Numbered from the stretch's first letter, positions 20,351 through 33,779 are shown. The stretch: 64,000 bases of DNA from Piper betle (GCA_033002965.1 JAURVB010012621.1:124001-188000); one strand, 5' to 3'. Translations and numbers: made by a program. The notes: generated by a model from the sequence alone, not told the origin.

Positions 20351-23118
20351 GAAAAAAAACTCTTTACTGAGGATGTTTGTGTGATAGTTCGATTTTATGG
20401 TCAGCTGGTCCTTGAATGGTTCTCCTCCTTTACTTTTGTAGTTTATTTGTCTGAGAGGAATTTGGTGTGGCTTTTTTTTTTTAACAAAAAAGAAAGAGGG
20501 TTGGACTTGAAGGTTTATGTTGTTTGAGAAATAAATCAACGGCGGTGAGAGTGAATAATGTACATTTTTTTGGTGAAAGATATAGAGCATCTTTTTCTAT
20601 TATCTTTCATTTTATATTACAAAATTATTTTGTTGTTGTCCTCATTCTCACTTTTTATTTAAAGTATTCCATTCGCACTTGACACTTTACCTGTTGTTGG
20701 TGTTCCATATTGTGCTTGTCAGATTAAGCACTTCATTAAATGAGGTGATTGTGTATCCCATCCCAGCAGCACTTTATCTTCTTAAGAACTTACTACAGGT
20801 TTGAGCTTACCTCTGTATTTGCTATAGAAGGAACTTAATCAAAAAATCTGAGGCTAATTGAATTTGCCTTTCTGCCAGTATTACATGTTTGCCTATGTGG
20901 ACGCACCTGGTTACCAAATTCTAAAAAATCTGAATATTATCATTACAGGAGTGCTGTACAGAATCATTCTGAAGAAAAAGTAAGGATTACTGTTTATTTG
21001 ATGGTGCTGCGTTTATATTATATTTCTAGTGCAACCTGTAACAGCATTTTTAGTAAAGTGAGAATAGTGTAGTATAAGAGGGCGGTTAGTTATTGTCTCT
21101 GTAAGTATTGAAACATGCAGGACTTCTCAAAATACTTTGTTTTTTCATGCTATATTGCAAGCTTGGAAAATCTATTTATGCCTGTATAGAAATATCCATG
21201 ACATTTGTATTTATATTTCTGCTTGCAGACTTAGTGAAATCCAGTGGGCAGCTTTCATTTTGCTATGTGCTGGATGCACCACTGCACAACTCAATTCTTC
21301 GTAAGCATTGTCTATTATTCTTTTTGTTTGCAAAAATGATGAATTCAGTACAGTGCACCATTTAGGAAAAGTCTCTTTCTTTATTACTTAATACCAGAAT
21401 ATACTATTTAACTTTACAACAGGAACATTTTTTTAATGTGCCGCTAGAAACAAGTAAGCAAGAATTATCTCTTTGTATAAGGTAGTAATTACAGGTTTAA
21501 CTGACAAAGACTCTAAGTTATGTTTTCCAAAATAAAAGTAGTTAAGTGACCTCATTTCCTATACAAACCTTCTGCAGTTCAGATCGTGTTCTTCAAACTC
21601 CTTATCAAGGCTGGGTCATGGCTGTTGTAAGTGTGGCTATGCTGCTTTTGACTATGATGCCAAAAAGGTGAAGGGCTTTGATGTATGCATGTGTAAACTA
21701 TTGCAGGCTATGGCCCTTTTGAGTGGTTTTGCTGGAGTTTATACCGAGGTATGGCTTCTAATGCTGACTTTCTCATGTTCAATTGTTTCATGGTGAGCCG
21801 ATGAATCTTAGGTCCTGACCTGTAAATTGTGTAGGCTATAATTAAAAACGCCCCTCATGGAACATTAATGTTCAAAACTTCTGGCTATACGTATTTGATA
21901 TGATCTTCAATGCCATGGCAATAATTGTTCAAGATTTTGATGCAGTCGTTGACAAGTAAGTTTCACAGCATGCTTAGTTCTCTGTTATTATAATCTGGGT
22001 TGCGGTTGAATCTTTGTTTATCTACTTGTTCTTGAATCTCAGGGGTTTCTTTCATGGATATTCGTTTATCACAGTGTGCATGATCTTTAATCATGCGCTC
22101 AGGTATATGTTCTAAAGATCCTTCTGCTCGCAGTTCTCTACTTGTCATAATTTGGTGTTTCTGACTGCAGTGGTATTGCAGTTTCCATGGTCATGAAATA
22201 TGCTGATAATATTGTTAAGGTAAGTCATTTTACAGTCATATGTCCTATGCAATTAATAATTTTCATGTTCTGGCACCTTAAATGTGGTGTAGTGTCTGGA
22301 AAAGAATGTTGTAACCTTGTTTACCACATCACTTTGTAAGAGATATAGAGTTGAAAATAGGCCTCTGTTCCAAAGCTTGGGGAGAAGTAAATGACCCAGC
22401 TAATGATTATAATGTTATTTTCTGATCAAAGCATTTGAGATTATCAATGATGTATGCACTTTTTTTACAATGTTATTGCGTATTAGTCAATGGAAAAATG
22501 TAGCAATGAGAAACTGCTCCAAAAATTTTCCTTTTGTAGGTAATATTAAAAAAAGGGAGAATTCTAGTAGTCCAGAAATTGGACAACGGTTTTCAAGTTC
22601 CATTAGAGAAATAAAACGTGTCTTCAAGTATTAATATGAATTTGATGCCATCTTAAGGTGAAAGCAATTAATAGGTGATAGGAATAAAAGCTATGTCCTT
22701 AGGGTATTCGGTAGGTTGGATAAGATAGTAGATTAAAATGATGAATTTGACAACAATTAACTCCCTAATCTACGACTTGGGTTGCTGATCTGTTGTTTAT
22801 TAAGCATGTATGTGATAAATTAAACTTAGATTCTTGCTTCTAGTGCCACTTGTTGACTATTGATCATTACAGGTGTATTCTACTTCTGTCGCAATGCTAC
22901 TCACTGCTGTCGTATCCGTCTTTTTGTTCGGATTTAATCTTTCTCTGGCCTTTTTTCTTGGCTCGACGTAAGTTTTTGCACCTCGTCCTATTTTCATATT
23001 TTTTTGCACTTGCCGAAGCATAAATTTCTTTTTATACGTGGAACCAATTAGTGCAACACTTTTCAGGGTTGTTTCCGTCTCGGTTTACTTGCACTCTCTA
23101 GGGAAGCCTCAACGATGA

Positions 23119-24848
23119 ACAAAGTCTTTCCTGGTAACCTTTATACATCTTAATGTGCTATGTAAATGATTTTCGTCACTTTCGATTTTGCAGTTGCATT
23201 CAAATAAAATATTTAATGACATTGCAACTAAAGCATATTTCTCGTCATGTCTAGTCCCTTGTCAATTTTTTTCCAGAATTCCTTTTGTGGCAGAATATGA
23301 AGGTGTGATTTTACAATTGGAAACACCACAGGCTCTCCATGTCGATAGTTTTATACCAAATGAAGAAGACTTTGACTCGAGGCGAGTAGGTCGACACTCG
23401 AGGTTTAATGGGGTAGTAGTATTTTAGGGGGACGATGTCATTGGCTAGTATTTCATGTTACCGCGGTGGCCATGGCCGCGGCGGTGGTTTGTTTTTTAGG
23501 CATGTAATAAGCGGATGTTGCCTGTTGTTAGTCCATCGTTATTCTCTTCCCCTACATATTTTTAGTGTTGTCAGTGCCAGGAGATGTTTGATACTAGCCA
23601 TAGTCCCATTCATGGCAAAAATATTTGACACCTTCGTTTTGATTAGATGGGGGATTAACCGAAGTCCACTTCGTTGGGGCATAGCTAAAAATCCTTCTCC
23701 TACATGACATGATATAGGATGTAGATGGTATGCCACACATCCAATCGCGCTTGGGCACTATCAATCTACCTTCTCTCTAAAAACCGAGAGGTTCTCTAAC
23801 ACGAGCTTATAACTTTTAAATTAATAAAATATTTTAAAAAATAATTGCAAATATTTTTTTCATAGCTAATAACAATTTTTTTGACAAATAAGTTAAATTG
23901 TAGCTTTTAAAATAATAAACTACTTTAAAAATAGCAATAAATGTTCTTTTCATAAATAATAACAACAAAATTTTTAACAAATAATACACTCCTGAGATCT
24001 TTTTAACCAATTAAATTACAACAAAATTCATAATAAAATGCCATAGAAGCAACCCATGTATTACTTCCTTTGGAAAGAATTAGTGTGCGCTCAAGTGGAT
24101 GTGCCCTACATCATCAACTTTTCATCTCGGCCGCTAAAATTACATCAACGGTTGCATGTGTATCTTCTTCAAATACGACTGTGCCCTCCACTGGCTGTTC
24201 TCGTCCGCCGTGCCACTTCTTGTCTACTTTCGCCTTTAGCCGCAGCCAAGTAGCTATTACCCCTTCCAGCCTACTTCTCCAACTCATCACTTACCACCCC
24301 TTTTCTTATTTCATGATCTAGCTGTGTTTTTTGTTTTGCCAGGCTTAACTGTTATTAAAAACATACAAACAAAACGATTGTTTTTTCTCTTCTCTTGGTA
24401 TTTTTCTTGATCGTCATTTCTCGCCAAAGTCACCGGTTAAAACAATAAAAATCACAAACATATAACTATATTGAGATGGCTATGATGACATCCTCATATA
24501 GCTCTTCCATGGGCGTAGATAAATTCATTGTTCCTCCAAAGTGAAAGCACACAAAGTTGAAACTCGGTGTATATGCCCTCTTCACTTGAATATAGAAGCA
24601 CAGCCCAAATCAGGGCTGAAGGAGGGCTATGTAACAAATCAACACTAGAGAAGAAGTACTAGCTAACCATTCTAACAAATTGGCACCGAAGAAATGCTAG
24701 CTAATCATTCTAAAGCCAGCGCATTCAACAAGATCGATTATTTTTTCAGAAGTTGGGGAGAGTTTTTTTCCAAGGCAGGTGGAAACTTGCATGCAAGGGG
24801 AACTAGAGAGAAGGGTAAATGGGAAATTATAAGTAAATTGTAACAAGC
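23119..24848. other. 3' flank of the transporter, no gene
   Basis: Presumed 3'UTR to about 23430, then AT-rich DNA. A short GC patch near 23460-23490 (CCGCGGTGGCCATGGCCGCGG) has a palindromic core. Open frames are short and lack recognisable domains. Confidence 0.5.
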
Positions 24849-26699
24849 ATGGCTCTCATGCTTCCCATTCCCCTCCTCCATCACCCCATCAAATCCCCAC
24901 TTTTTCTCGCTGAGCATAGCTGCGTCGATTCTTGACAAACCGTCAGCAGAAGTTTACTTCTGACAGTTGGGTGCAAGCTGGGAGCCTCCAGGGATGGGAG
25001 GGACAAGGTGGTGCTTCCTGCCTTCCTGCCTTCCTGCCAAAGCTCCTCCCCTGAATAGTGTGGAGGATGGTGGCGATGGAGGAGGGGAGGGTGGAGTTGG
25101 AGGTGGCTGGCCGTGGAGCTGCCGGACCGGGCTTGGTTAAGAACGCTGTCAGGAAAGTTCTGTCGGTTTTGTCCAATCTTCCCTTGGCTATTGGTGAAAT
25201 GTTCACCATTGCTGCTTTCATGGCTCTGGGTATGTTTCCTGCTCACTCTGTTTTTTTTTTTTGGAGCATTGTTAGATGAGGTAGTTGAATTGGATTTTTG
25301 AAAAGGTTGTTCATTAGTGTTTATCCGGAATTAGTTTCTATTAACTCAAACATTGTGGCTTAATGGGCTTTCGTACATGTCAAATGTATGTCAAAAAAAT
25401 GATTTTAGTCATTCACAATGGAATCATTTTCATAGAAAAGGAGATTGCATTCTTGTGTTTTATTATGTGTATATTATTTATATGATTTATAAATGGAATG
25501 ATTGATTGTACAACAATTCATATTCTTGGCCATGTACACATCATGACTTTGTCAATATATTGGGCCCTGTTCTCCGGCAGGCATTCTCATTCACCTTGAG
25601 AGCCACTTGTTCAAATATCAATAGCTGCTATCCATAAACCCGAATTCATAGACTACCTATTTCTTCTTCTTCCACGAGATACTGAAAAGGCGGCTTGTAC
25701 ATGAATCCTAAAATAACGTCCTTGTAATTGCAAATGGAAAAGTTAACTTCCATAAGCCGGAATTCGAAGACTATCTGATGCTAAAAAACTCCATAGAATC
25801 ATTGTTTTTGAAACCTCCTTCTTTTGAGTGGTTGGGAAAATGCAGGGACAGTTATAGACCGAGGGAAGGCGCCTGATTTCTACTTTCAGAAGTGCCCGGA
25901 AGATAATCCAGTCTTGGGGAGATGGGTTTTAACTCTGGGTTTTGACCACGTGCTCTCTTCTCCAGTATTTCTTGGGATGCTTGTTCCTCTTGCTGCCTCA
26001 CTTATGGCTTGTACTTATACCACTCAAATAGCGTTAGTCAGAGTTGCACGTAGGTTACGTTCATGTTGGTCGTTTCCATTTAAGATCTTTGATCATAAGA
26101 AAACTAAGTTATTTGACAGTGAGAGTTGCTATGGTGCAGATGGACTTTCCAGCAATCAGCTGATGGCATTCGTAAAATGGCGATTTCGGATTCACTTTCA
26201 AATGCTTCAGTTACTGATTTGGGAGTTATTCTAATGAGTGCAGGATATGAGGTAAATGAGTAACATGATCGATTTACTTTGTTTCTTGGGTATAACTCTT
26301 TATGTGATCAAATAAGAAAAGACAATGTCTCTTCAGCTTGGCTTGTTTATCGGAGCTTCTGATTATGCATGAGGTTGAAGTTAGCATTTGTTTTTGTATT
26401 AAACAGAAAGTTGTATGCTCTTGTGTTTGGATGATTAAAAAATGAGTAACATATTCTTTTCTAGTCAGTTTATTAAGATCAGTGAAAATAAACAAATTCT
26501 TTTTCATGTTCAGTTGTATGTTGGTTGAAGTTCGTGAGATCTGTCAAATTCATTTTGGTTAGCTAGGGAAAATCGTCTACTTGATCAGGTTCCCGAAATC
26601 ATCGCCTCTAAGGAAGTTTTGGAACTTGATGAGTTGGAGAGAAACGAACAAAAAGCTACTCTTTTCATCTTCGTTGGTAAAAGATCATGTATGGCATAA
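24849..26699 (+). pseudogene. CCS1: CCS1 (ResB-like plastid cytochrome c assembly protein) with the middle deleted
   Basis: CCS1 works with CcsA in thylakoids to deliver haem to c-type cytochromes. Exon 1 runs 24849-25229: a transit-peptide-like start (MALMLPIPLL) is broken by in-frame stops at 24933 and 25056 and a frame change before VRKVLSVLSNLPLAIGEMF. Exon 2 (25846-26053) encodes GTVIDRGKAPDFYFQK, GFDHVLSSPVFLG and SLMACTYTTQIALVRVARR; about four residues after NPVLG are missing compared with the family. Exon 3 (26140-26251) encodes WTFQQSADGIRKMAISDSLS through LGVILMSAGYE. All three have GT-AG borders. The next recognisable part is the C-terminal NRLLDQVPEII (from 26568, stop 26697), so the large central region is missing within about 300 bp of sequence. 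This is a decayed gene, convergent with HDR copy 2. Confidence 0.85.
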
Positions 26700-29600
26700 C
26701 CAATATCAGAGTATTTGTCTCATAGATTATGCAGGGAAGATTGCTTTGAATGATGCTACCTGGTGCTCACTTTAAGCTCTTATCAGCTCCAAGCAGCAAG
26801 ATGGTGCCTTTTATCAGCGCACTAAGAGAAGGAATATGTTCTTCAACTTAATGCATGATTTAAGAATTTGATCGCCAAGAAGTGAAGAATGTTGGCCATT
26901 GTTAGAGCAATACACAGAATGGTGATATATCAACAGCCAATGGAAAAGCCTGGTGTTTTGGATTTTTTGTCTTTTTGACTGGTACACAAGTTCTTCATCT
27001 TTGTGTCTATTTGTAAGGGGCTGGTAATCACAGATGGTTAGCAAGGGTGAAAACATAGCTCTTTGAGACTTCATTGTTGTATGGATAAACACAATAATCA
27101 AAGCTATGTATGTAGGCATTCAACGATTCTGTTTTATGAAAGGTATCACTCTTCACAAATGACTTGGATTTTTACAGAGTGAAAGCTATGATGTATAAAA
27201 GCTTCAGCTTTGATCCCTCAAACACAGATGAAACAAAGCTATAACTGTAGACATTGGAAGATAAATGTATTAATTTTGATAAATGTCGCCGTTTTTCGAT
27301 GGTCACTCTCTTCACAAATGACTCAAACACATACAGATATGATGAGCAAATGGTGAAGATTATGATATACGAGGAGCCACAACTTCAATTTCTTTATACA
27401 AATTGCAAAGATTCTTCACGTTTTATCTCGAAAATTTTGGCAAGAACATCTTCTACAACCTGTGGGATTTAGGGCCAGTTTAGTCATAAAGAAATCTGAA
27501 TATCTAGATAAAATGACTTCACAGAATATTCTATCATTTACTGGTTGACAAAATGCAAACACTAAGCATACTCAGGGAGGGTTCTTTAAACCAGAACTGT
27601 TAAAAATTACCTTATCAGGTGTAGATGCACCAGAAGTAACACCAATGGTTAAAGGTCCTTCGGGTAGCCAGTTCTCTTCTTCAATTAATTCGCCATGCTG
27701 TCCCATCAAACAGAAGAATTAAGATTATGACTATAAATCTAGTACTTGGCATTCCAAAGAGATATTTTGGAGTGTTCAGCTTTCTGTAAAACATACATTC
27801 AATTTATAAGTGACCCTGTTTCCAGGTCCTATCCTTTGCTCGCTGTCCACCCAGTAAGATGGGATTCCCTCAAGCTCAGCAATCTCTTGCAAATGAGAGG
27901 TATTGCTGGAATCCCACCCACCAACAACCAACATTAGGTCAAACTTCTCCTTTTCTTTCATGAGCTCGAACATTGCATCTTGTCTCTCCTGCAAAGATAA
28001 TTCAAAATAAATAAAAAGAACAGGTAATGCTGGATTGCCGTTTTACACAAGGCAAATAATTCCAAGAGATGATGATCTTCATGAGAGTACAGAAGGTCAT
28101 CCAAGGATATCTTCAACTTTGTGAATAAACATAAGATGAAACAATTAAATGCAACAATCAGTATAATGTTGCCAACAACAGTGATTACCTGAGTAGCATC
28201 ACAGATTGTATTGAAGCTCACAAAATGATCATTTATATTTTCTACACCATACTTGCGCATAATAGCCTTCTCGACCAGTTTTCCTGCAGGTGGATTAGCA
28301 AGCATCAATATCAGCACTTACAAGAAACAATTGCACATAAAAAAATGGCGTACAAGAGCGCAAATCCTCACCAATCTCTTCTGTTTCTCCTTTAAGCATA
28401 GTAGTTTGGTTAGCTATGCCTACCCTATACAAATCTGAGTCGGGATCAAATCCCTCGGAAACAGCATACTTAAATTTCTGAAAACACAAACATCAAAGAT
28501 TTTCCATATTTATTGAGAAACAAGATAAACATCACCTTCTAAGAAAAGCATTGAAGGCAAGAAAAGAAGGTGACTGAGAAAAGAGGGATGGAAGAAGACC
28601 TCAAGGAACTCTTCTTTTGTTGAACTAGAACCATCAAGTTGACCTCCAAGAATGTAATCACATACATAGGAAGCCTTTCAGAAATGGAATCATATACAAT
28701 TTCAGAGAAGATAAAAAATGTGGATAAAGAACAACAACTGCAAACCCATCTCAAAGCACACACCTCAGTCATATTCTTCACAATGACGTATTTTCCAGCA
28801 AACGATGCAGTTGCTATGGTCTCTTCATGTGAATATTTACCGTGAATAATTGAGGCATAATCCCCCTTCTTGTGTTTCTCAACACTGTTCCAAACCTTTC
28901 ATAAAATAAACACAATAAACACATAGCTAAATAAAACTTAAGTAAACTTGCATAAAATGATTACAAATGTCTAAAATGTTACCTTGGATACCCATGGGCA
29001 AGTTGTGTCAACTATTTGTACATTCTTTTCACTCAATGTCAACATTTCTTCTACCGCAGCTCCAAAAGCGGGCAAAATCACCACATCTCCCTTGTTAACA
29101 ACATCAAAATTCTTTTTACCATTCTCAACAGGTATGAGTTTGACATCCATCTCTGCCAACCTCTACAACATGTGTGGAAAACAGAAAAACATAAGTGCAA
29201 AAACTGAAGAAATATTTGACTATCTGGGGAGGTATTAGCCGAAATCCAAATATAAGCATTTGAAAAGCCAATTCAATCAAGATTCGACTTTGGTTAATGT
29301 TCTTAAACAGGACAGTAAACACAATTATTCAGGTGGCTGCATATATTTGTGTCATCATAAACCTAACATTTTTGGCTAAAATCAAAACCGAACAAGATAG
29401 TCTAAACTACCTTAACTTCCTAAATTCATTCCAACTTCAAAATTTCTTGTTCAATACCATCAAAAATTTCCACCAACGCTTTAAAATTTTGAACCTTATT
29501 AACAGTGGGGTTGTGAATAATATCATTGGTGATCCAGATCTTCTGAGTCGGAAACTGTTTCCTCGCCTCATATGCAATCTGCACAGCCCGTTCAACTCCC

Positions 29601-30598
29601 CAGCAGAATCCATAAGCCTCTGCCAGCTTCACTGTGACAGTCCCCCAGGTATACTCATTTCCATTCTCCTTCAAAGTCTTTATAACATGACCTAATTCAA
29701 CACAATCACAAGCAATCAATTGAGAAGAAACTCAAAAGTAAAGGCTCGTCATATCTAGTACACAAGACATAGTTCCAAACAAGCGAAACAATTTTTCATG
29801 CATGCATCATATCTTTGCAGGATACATCAAAAGCTGATCTACAACACAGAGCAGAAACTTCGTCAAACAAAAATGCTCAAAGATGTCTCTTTTCCACCTA
29901 ATTCCTTCAAAAATCTTATAACATCACCTGATTTCTCACAATTACAATCAACCAGTTGAGTGGAAACTTCAACAAAAAAAAAGGCTCATAATATTTAGAC
30001 ACAAGACATAGCTCCAAACAAAAACATATAGTTTTTCATGCATGCATTACATGTTTGCACAATAAATCAAATTGCTCATATCCACAACAGAGAGGGGAAA
30101 GTTTGTCAAACAAACAGGCACAAAGATAAATCTTTTTCATCAAAACAACAACCATTTCAATCATTAGAAGCTCAAAAACACGAATGCCAATCTGCGAAGA
30201 TTCATTAAAAGAAAAAACAGACTTTAAAAAAAAACAGAAAAATCAACAAGCTTTGCAGTGATCATACTAGTATACTCCTGGCTCATGCAGCTCCAGAGTC
30301 TCCTCCTTATGACCAAACCCCTTCCGGTTGTAGTTCTTGCTCCTGGTCAGGTTCTTCCTGAACAGCTTTGCATCGAAGTCACCCTCCACGGCGGCCGACT
30401 CGGCGGAGCAGCGGACGGGGAGGGAGGCCCGGCATCTGGGTCGGAGCCTCTCCTGCTGGCGGAGGCCGGCGGCGGGGAGAATCGGCAGAACTTGAGTGGG
30501 ACGGCGGCCATGGGAAAGGAGAAGAAGAAGACAAGAAGGAGCTCCAAGAGTTGTGGGAGACAACTTGCTGCGACCTTTTCAATCTCTGGTCTTAGTTG

Positions 30599-30620
<22 letters not shown>
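26467..30620. repeat. duplicated CCS1-3'/HDR block, copy B
   Basis: Direct repeat of 11963-16122 at an offset of about 14,505 bp. Copy B follows CCS1 exons 1-3 and is likely to be the original position; copy A lacks those exons. Differences are scattered single bases plus a few short indels. Confidence 0.95.
27394..30511 (-). pseudogene. HDR: HDR copy 2, exon 1 frameshifted
   Basis: Same ten-exon structure as copy 1 (stop at 27394-27396, ATG at 30511, exon 1 30511-30268). It keeps the family residues that copy 1 has changed: TWG in exon 2, TTCPW in exon 3 and DSEQRIGPG in exon 8. Exon 1, however, has one G fewer in the run near 30473-30478, which shifts the transit peptide and leads to a stop. 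It also has one extra base near 30288 (CTCATGCAGC against CTCATGAGC in copy 1) before the exon end. An alternative ATG at 30563 reads through the first lesion but not the second. The C-terminus is ESLQFV here and ESLQCV in copy 1. As written it cannot make full-length HDR; two single-base errors in the assembly would restore it. Confidence 0.8.
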
Positions 30621-30646
<26 letters not shown>

Positions 30647-30650
30647 TAAA
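30600..30650. repeat. (TAA)n microsatellite at the end of block B
   Basis: TATATA followed by about 12 TAA units. It is the counterpart of the tract that carries hairpin element III in copy A. Confidence 0.95.
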
Positions 30651-33390
30651 TAGACAGTTATATATGCGTATGGTGCTCAAAATAATTGTTTTGCTAGGAT
30701 AAAAGATTTACATTTTTTTAAAAAATAATAATGACAAAACACTCTAGTTTTTATTAAAAAGAAAAAGAAAAAATTACGTATAGAGTAATGTCACGATTCT
30801 GATGTTTATTTCAGGACTGTCCCGACTTTTTTTAATTTTTTATTTCATTACATAATAAGTTATCAACACAAATCTTTTTATGGATCAAGTGGCATATTGG
30901 AATATGGATCCATTCTATCGAAGGAAGACTTGGTGATATTAATGTCATTTTGTTCATCGAACTCAACTAATTTAATCGATGACTAAATGCATGTCCTCAC
31001 GCAACCTCTTGTCATGATGTTACATAGAACGATGTAACAGTTACCAACTTGATTAAGGCTAATTACTAAGTTTTTTTCCTATTGCGCCTAAACAAGCAAA
31101 ATATGCTCACACGATTTTGCATTATTAGGTTCGATTAGCTTACTCATGCTCGTTAATTTTGTGCTTGAAAATATACTTTAGTTCGAAATAAATAGCTCGT
31201 TGAATAATAAACAGAGTTTGAACTAAGGAGTGTTCGTTCGGCTTGGCTCGAAACTCGCAGCTCGATGTATTCAAACTCGAAAAAGTACTCGGTTCGATTC
31301 AGACTCGTCAATATTATTGAAGTCATATTAAATGTATTTAATATTATAATAAAAATTTTGATCCTTTATAAATTGAACATGAACCAAACACAAACAATTC
31401 ACTCAACTCGAAAACATACGACGAGCCGATCATGAGCCAACCTCAAACCCAATGAATTGTAGACGAACTCGACTAGACCTATAATACATCAAAGTTTGTC
31501 AAACACTCAAATAAACTCAAATATACTTGTTAAAAATCACATTAAATTCATTAACATCCATACTCGACACTGTTCATTTTGTTTACACCCCTATCTCTAC
31601 CCTTTAGATTCATCCTTATATCTTCCTATCATTTATAATAATTTATTTTGGTGTACGATGCAAAACCACACAGATCGTGAAAACTATTTGCTTCTCGTGT
31701 TGATCAAACTAGCCAATATCAAAATGTTATTATTGGTACAACTGCGAGATTGTGCCTTTGTAATAGTAAAATTCTATCGTAGTAAAGAAGAATCTATTCA
31801 AGTTATAGAGGAAATAATTAATCTGAACATCCTCCTGCATCCGTTTCACATGCTAGGCGTAACCGGTGTATTCGGCGGTTCCCTATTCAGTGTTCCTTTG
31901 AAAGAAAACACGAAAGGTAAATTTATTTTTAACAGAGCCTACGAGTCTAATCGCAATTGGTTGTTCGGTGACAATTAACCTTAATTTAATTCTCAAATCT
32001 TTGGTCGATTTTATTTCGTAATTTTAAAGTCCAATTCTGTGAATGTGGTTGACAACATGTGACTTGCATGCAGATGAAAAAGATTTAGTTCACAACACGT
32101 GACTTGGCAATATATGGGAGAGTGAAGTGTGGAGCTCTCATATCCACTAGGATCGAGATGTTTACAAGTCGGAATTGAAAGAGAAGCACTGGTTCGTGGT
32201 TCATGCCTCGCCGAGAAAAACGTTGGGGAACTAGTTCATGGGTCTACATACGTCTACCGAATGTCGTAATCTTGCCGCCCCCTTTTCTGTTCATCTGTAG
32301 GTTTTGTTAGATATTTGGTTTTGGCACTCTTCTCCCAATTTCTTCCGGAGAGTGTGAGTTTGTAGAACGATCTTAACGGTGAATGCATTGAATGATAGAC
32401 GTTTCTGTTGGGATTTGTGATCCTTGGGAAGAACGGACACTTGTAACAGTAAAGTGCTTTAAATTGAGAGACACTCAGGTGCGCTCCTAAAACTTTTCTG
32501 CTCAAATTGTAGTTTGGTGTATCTAATTACAAAGACGGGGCTAGATTTATTACTTTATTTAAAAAATTAAATTAAAATTTGATTTTAGCTTCCGATTACA
32601 AGGACGACCTAGATCTATTATTTCAAAAAAGAAACAACCAAGCCGTCGTGTCAGCCTCTGGCAGCTAGCCATGGCCGGATCTAGCCGCCCATTAGCCAAA
32701 TCAGGCCGGGGTTAGATCGGGCCATGAGGCCAAAGATCTTGCCACCCCCTTGCCTTGCCCCCGCCCCATGGCCGTGGCCGAACTTGGCCGCTTAGAAGAT
32801 TTTTTTTCTATCAAATTTGAGGTTACTATAAGGATGAGTCAGATTAGACCTTGTGGCATGAATAGGAAAATTTTCGTGCCCGAAAGCTTTACCCCTTTAA
32901 AATTTTATTGTTGAAATTTTAAAAAATATATTTTGTTGTTATTAAATTAAAAAACTTATATAGACAATACCATGTAAGAAAGTCAGCCAATTTTTTAATG
33001 TTTAAGTAATGATCGGGTGACCCTTTACATTTGGATCGAAAAAACTCATCTGGGAGAAAGTGGGCTCCTGCAGATTTTTTATTGTTGTTTGTTTCTGTTT
33101 CTTTCATTTCTTTCTTTTCAAACCCAATAAAAATAACTCTAAGGTATTATCATTGTTATTTAAATTGCTAAAGAACATCATATTGTTAAGTTCCTAAAGT
33201 TATCAACTTGTTTCAATATTTGTTGGAAACACAGCTTGACTAACCTTGTAGAAATAATTAGGCTTATCAGTCTCCGGTAATTAGGCTGGGCTATCACATG
33301 TTACACCTTGTACCTAATGGTGCTAATCGACGTATGTTCGTGCAGAATCAATTCTCGTGATTCCGAACTCAGTTCGTATAGTTGGCTGTA
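30651..33390. other. AT-rich intergenic DNA with TCGAG-rich patch
   Basis: 31130-31480 is rich in CTCGAAACTCG, GCTCGATG and ACTCGACTAGAC and belongs to the dispersed TCGAG family. A GC patch at 32640-32800 has repeated GGCCGG and GCCATGGCC words. The open frame at 31496-31978 has a non-ATG start and no recognisable domain. No gene is supported. Confidence 0.5.
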
Positions 33391-33394
33391 ACTC

Positions 33395-33775
33395 AGTTGG
33401 TAGCTCGTCTCGAATTGAACGAGTTGTGATGCATGCTTGCATCGAGTTCGAACTCGAATAATCAGATTCGGTGTTCGAGCTCGAGTCAGTATTCGAATAC
33501 ACTGAATCTGTCTAATTTTCGAAGAGCTTGAATCCAGCTCGTTCGTGAGCTCGAAATCGGCTCTGAATAAAAGTCAAAAGCCTCGGTACTTAAATAAAAT
33601 GCAATCAATGTTGATTGAACTCACAACCTTTAAGTACATCAACATTAAATATTACCATGTCAACTATTTGATATTCTTGTATTATTATATTGTGTATGTA
33701 TATTTTATAAATATATAATAAATATAAGATTAAATTTTTTAAAAATTATATTAGAGTTAGTTATTATTTTTTACT
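33395..33775 (-). mobile_element. TCGAG-rich element with tRNA-like core
   Basis: A TCGAG-rich flank (33395-33560) is followed by a segment which on the minus strand has an A-box-like TAGTTGACATGG (33656-33667) and a B-box-like GGTTGTGAGTTCAATC (33613-33628), separated as in a tRNA gene. This suggests an internal Pol III promoter of tRNA origin. The cloverleaf is too decayed to assign an amino acid. Confidence 0.45.
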
Positions 33776-33779
33776 CTAG

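Larger units (their letters stand above)
17257..23118 (+). pseudogene. CMP-sialic-acid-transporter-like nucleotide-sugar transporter, frameshifted
   Basis: Thirteen exons encode a multi-pass Golgi nucleotide-sugar transporter of the plant CMP-sialic acid transporter-like (CSTLP) group: 17257-17345, 17447-17556, 17609-17688, 20723-20798, 20879-20979, 21229-21300, 21578-21626, 21707-21748, 21835-21955, 22043-22102, 22171-22219, 22873-22967 and 23067-23118. Signature segments are KYEYSVTTANF, KNLLQYYMFAYVDAP, LKNLNIIITGVLYRIILKKK, LSEIQWAAFILLCAGCTTAQ, HALSGIAVSMVMKYADNIVK and the C-terminus SVYLHSLGKPQR. Two lesions are visible: exon 2 has no GT donor (AATTTCTTTAAA), and exon 9 lacks one base after AIIKN, so the rest (PSWNINVQNFWLY) is out of frame. 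All other borders are canonical. Intron 3 is 3 kb because it holds fold-back element II. The N-terminal start is uncertain. Confidence 0.85.

Noticed and set aside
31496..31978. 160-codon frame
   Set aside because: Non-ATG start, AT-rich composition and no domain; likely a chance open frame.
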